This document shows positions 63,521 to 64,000 of a stretch of 64,000 nucleotides of DNA, piece by piece (within the stretch, counting starts at the first letter, position 1; each line of letters starts with the position of its first letter). This stretch comes from Luteibacter sp. UNCMF331Sha3.1 (GTDB lineage: Bacteria > Pseudomonadota > Gammaproteobacteria > Xanthomonadales > Rhodanobacteraceae). A model generated the notes under the pieces. That model worked only from the letters and a program-made list of their open reading frames with translations, searched no databases and was not told the origin of the DNA. Both the position numbers and the translations under genes were made by a program. The stretch spans positions 48,443-112,442 of the forward strand of contig NZ_FOBU01000002.1 of assembly GCF_900109915.1 (NCBI RefSeq), read 5' to 3'.

Positions 63521-63957
63521 CCCTTGTCGAGGTTCCGCGTGACCTGGGCCAGGCTGGCGGCGAGCACCGCCGGCTGATCCACACCTTCCAGTGCGGACCG
63601 GGCGAGGTCCGCCACCAGGGCGCGAACCCTTTCGGCCATGCGCTTGCCGGCGGCGGTCAGGGCGATGTCGACGAGCCGGCGGTCCGCCTCGTTGCGCTCC
63701 CGGCGCATCAGGCCGCGCTCGATGCCGGCGTCCACCGCATGCGTGACGGTGCTGGCGTTGACGCCGCAGGTGACGGCCAGCTCGGTCGAAATCATGCTTC
63801 CACGCAGGGCGAGCAGGAGCAGCATGTCGCTCTGCAGGGCCGTGAGCCCGAACTCGCGCTGGGCGCGCTTGCCCACGGTATCGCGCAGCCGGGAGCCGGC
63901 CAGCATCAGGTCGCGGCCCAGTCCCAGCGCCGCGGCGGCGTTCTCGTCGGATGCCAT
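63517..63957 (-). CDS. MarR-family transcriptional regulator
   Basis: 146 residues from ATG 63957 (63984 possible). Winged helix: LTALQSDMLLLLALRGSMIS, TELAVTCGVNASTVTHAVDAGI (recognition helix), MRRERNEADRRLVDIALTAAGK (wing). Dimerisation helices at both ends. Such regulators respond to small aromatic ligands or oxidants. Convergent with lysE-like gene. Its own promoter is near the window end. Confidence 0.9.
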   Translation of the reverse strand: MASDENAAAALGLGRDLMLAGSRLRDTVGKRAQREFGLTALQSDMLLLLALRGSMISTELAVTCGVNASTVTHAVDAGIERGLMRRERNEADRRLVDIALTAAGKRMAERVRALVADLARSALEGVDQPAVLAASLAQVTRNLDKG

Positions 63958-64000
63958 GTCAGTCGGCCGCTCGGCGCCATGCACCCGGCGGCATGCCGAC

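Overview
The window looks like chromosomal DNA of a GC-rich gammaproteobacterium of the Xanthomonadales, most likely Rhodanobacteraceae (Luteibacter or Dyella type). This is inferred from gene content: a B12-dependent ribonucleotide reductase co-transcribed with an AAKK-repeat histone-like protein, an X-type (bacteria-killing) VirD4 with an XVIPCD-tailed effector, a CycA permease very close to the enterobacterial one, and abundant REP palindromes. Taxonomy was not tested by any search.

Layout. 1-5.8 kb: DegQ/HtrA protease, then the operon nrdJa - histone H1-like - nrdJb. 5.8-23.5 kb: an accessory island, by eye lower in GC and free of the REP repeats found on both sides. Its left half is a defence cassette: a four-gene minus-strand operon (MORC/MutL-like GHKL ATPase, Z1-domain helicase-like ATPase, PD-(D/E)XK nuclease, AIPR protein) flanked by plus-strand genes for a Vsr mismatch nuclease and a cytosine-C5 methyltransferase. 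Its right half is a type IV secretion piece: VirD4 coupling ATPase, an LprI-type immunity protein, a peptidoglycan-attacking effector with an XVIPCD tail, and two secreted proteins of unknown function. 23.5-43.4 kb: core and metabolic genes: SDRs, GSTs, an alpha/beta hydrolase fused to an LprI domain, a GAF histidine kinase, a 1752-residue autotransporter with a lipobox, a three-module flavin/iron-sulfur oxidoreductase, LysR/cupin/MFS and AraC/SDR clusters, and a Rieske-FAD reductase. 43.4-48.3 kb: REP arrays, a membrane-anchored Mrr-type protein, cycA, a degenerate M61-like secreted protein and a SnoaL-like protein. 48.3-54.2 kb: a tightly overlapping RsbR-RsbS-RsbT-RsbX-like stressosome module followed by a histidine kinase and a hybrid kinase, with a divergent CheY-like regulator. 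54.2-64 kb: quinone oxidoreductase, SEL1 protein, M1 aminopeptidase, a nucleoside transporter with a PfkB kinase, LysE and MarR.

How the parts work together. The GHKL/Z1/nuclease/AIPR operon plus C5-methyltransferase plus Vsr reads as a restriction-modification system of the kind predicted for MORC-like ATPases: the methylase protects self DNA, Vsr repairs deaminated methylcytosine, and the operon would attack unmodified DNA. The VirD4/effector/immunity set is for contact-dependent killing of other bacteria, although no VirB channel genes lie here. The Rsb module probably feeds the downstream kinases, since no sigma-B gene is present.

The most unusual observation is that REP palindromes have apparently been captured inside genes. 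The Rieske-FAD reductase carries two copies and NrdJb one, all in frame and all in interdomain or surface-loop positions.
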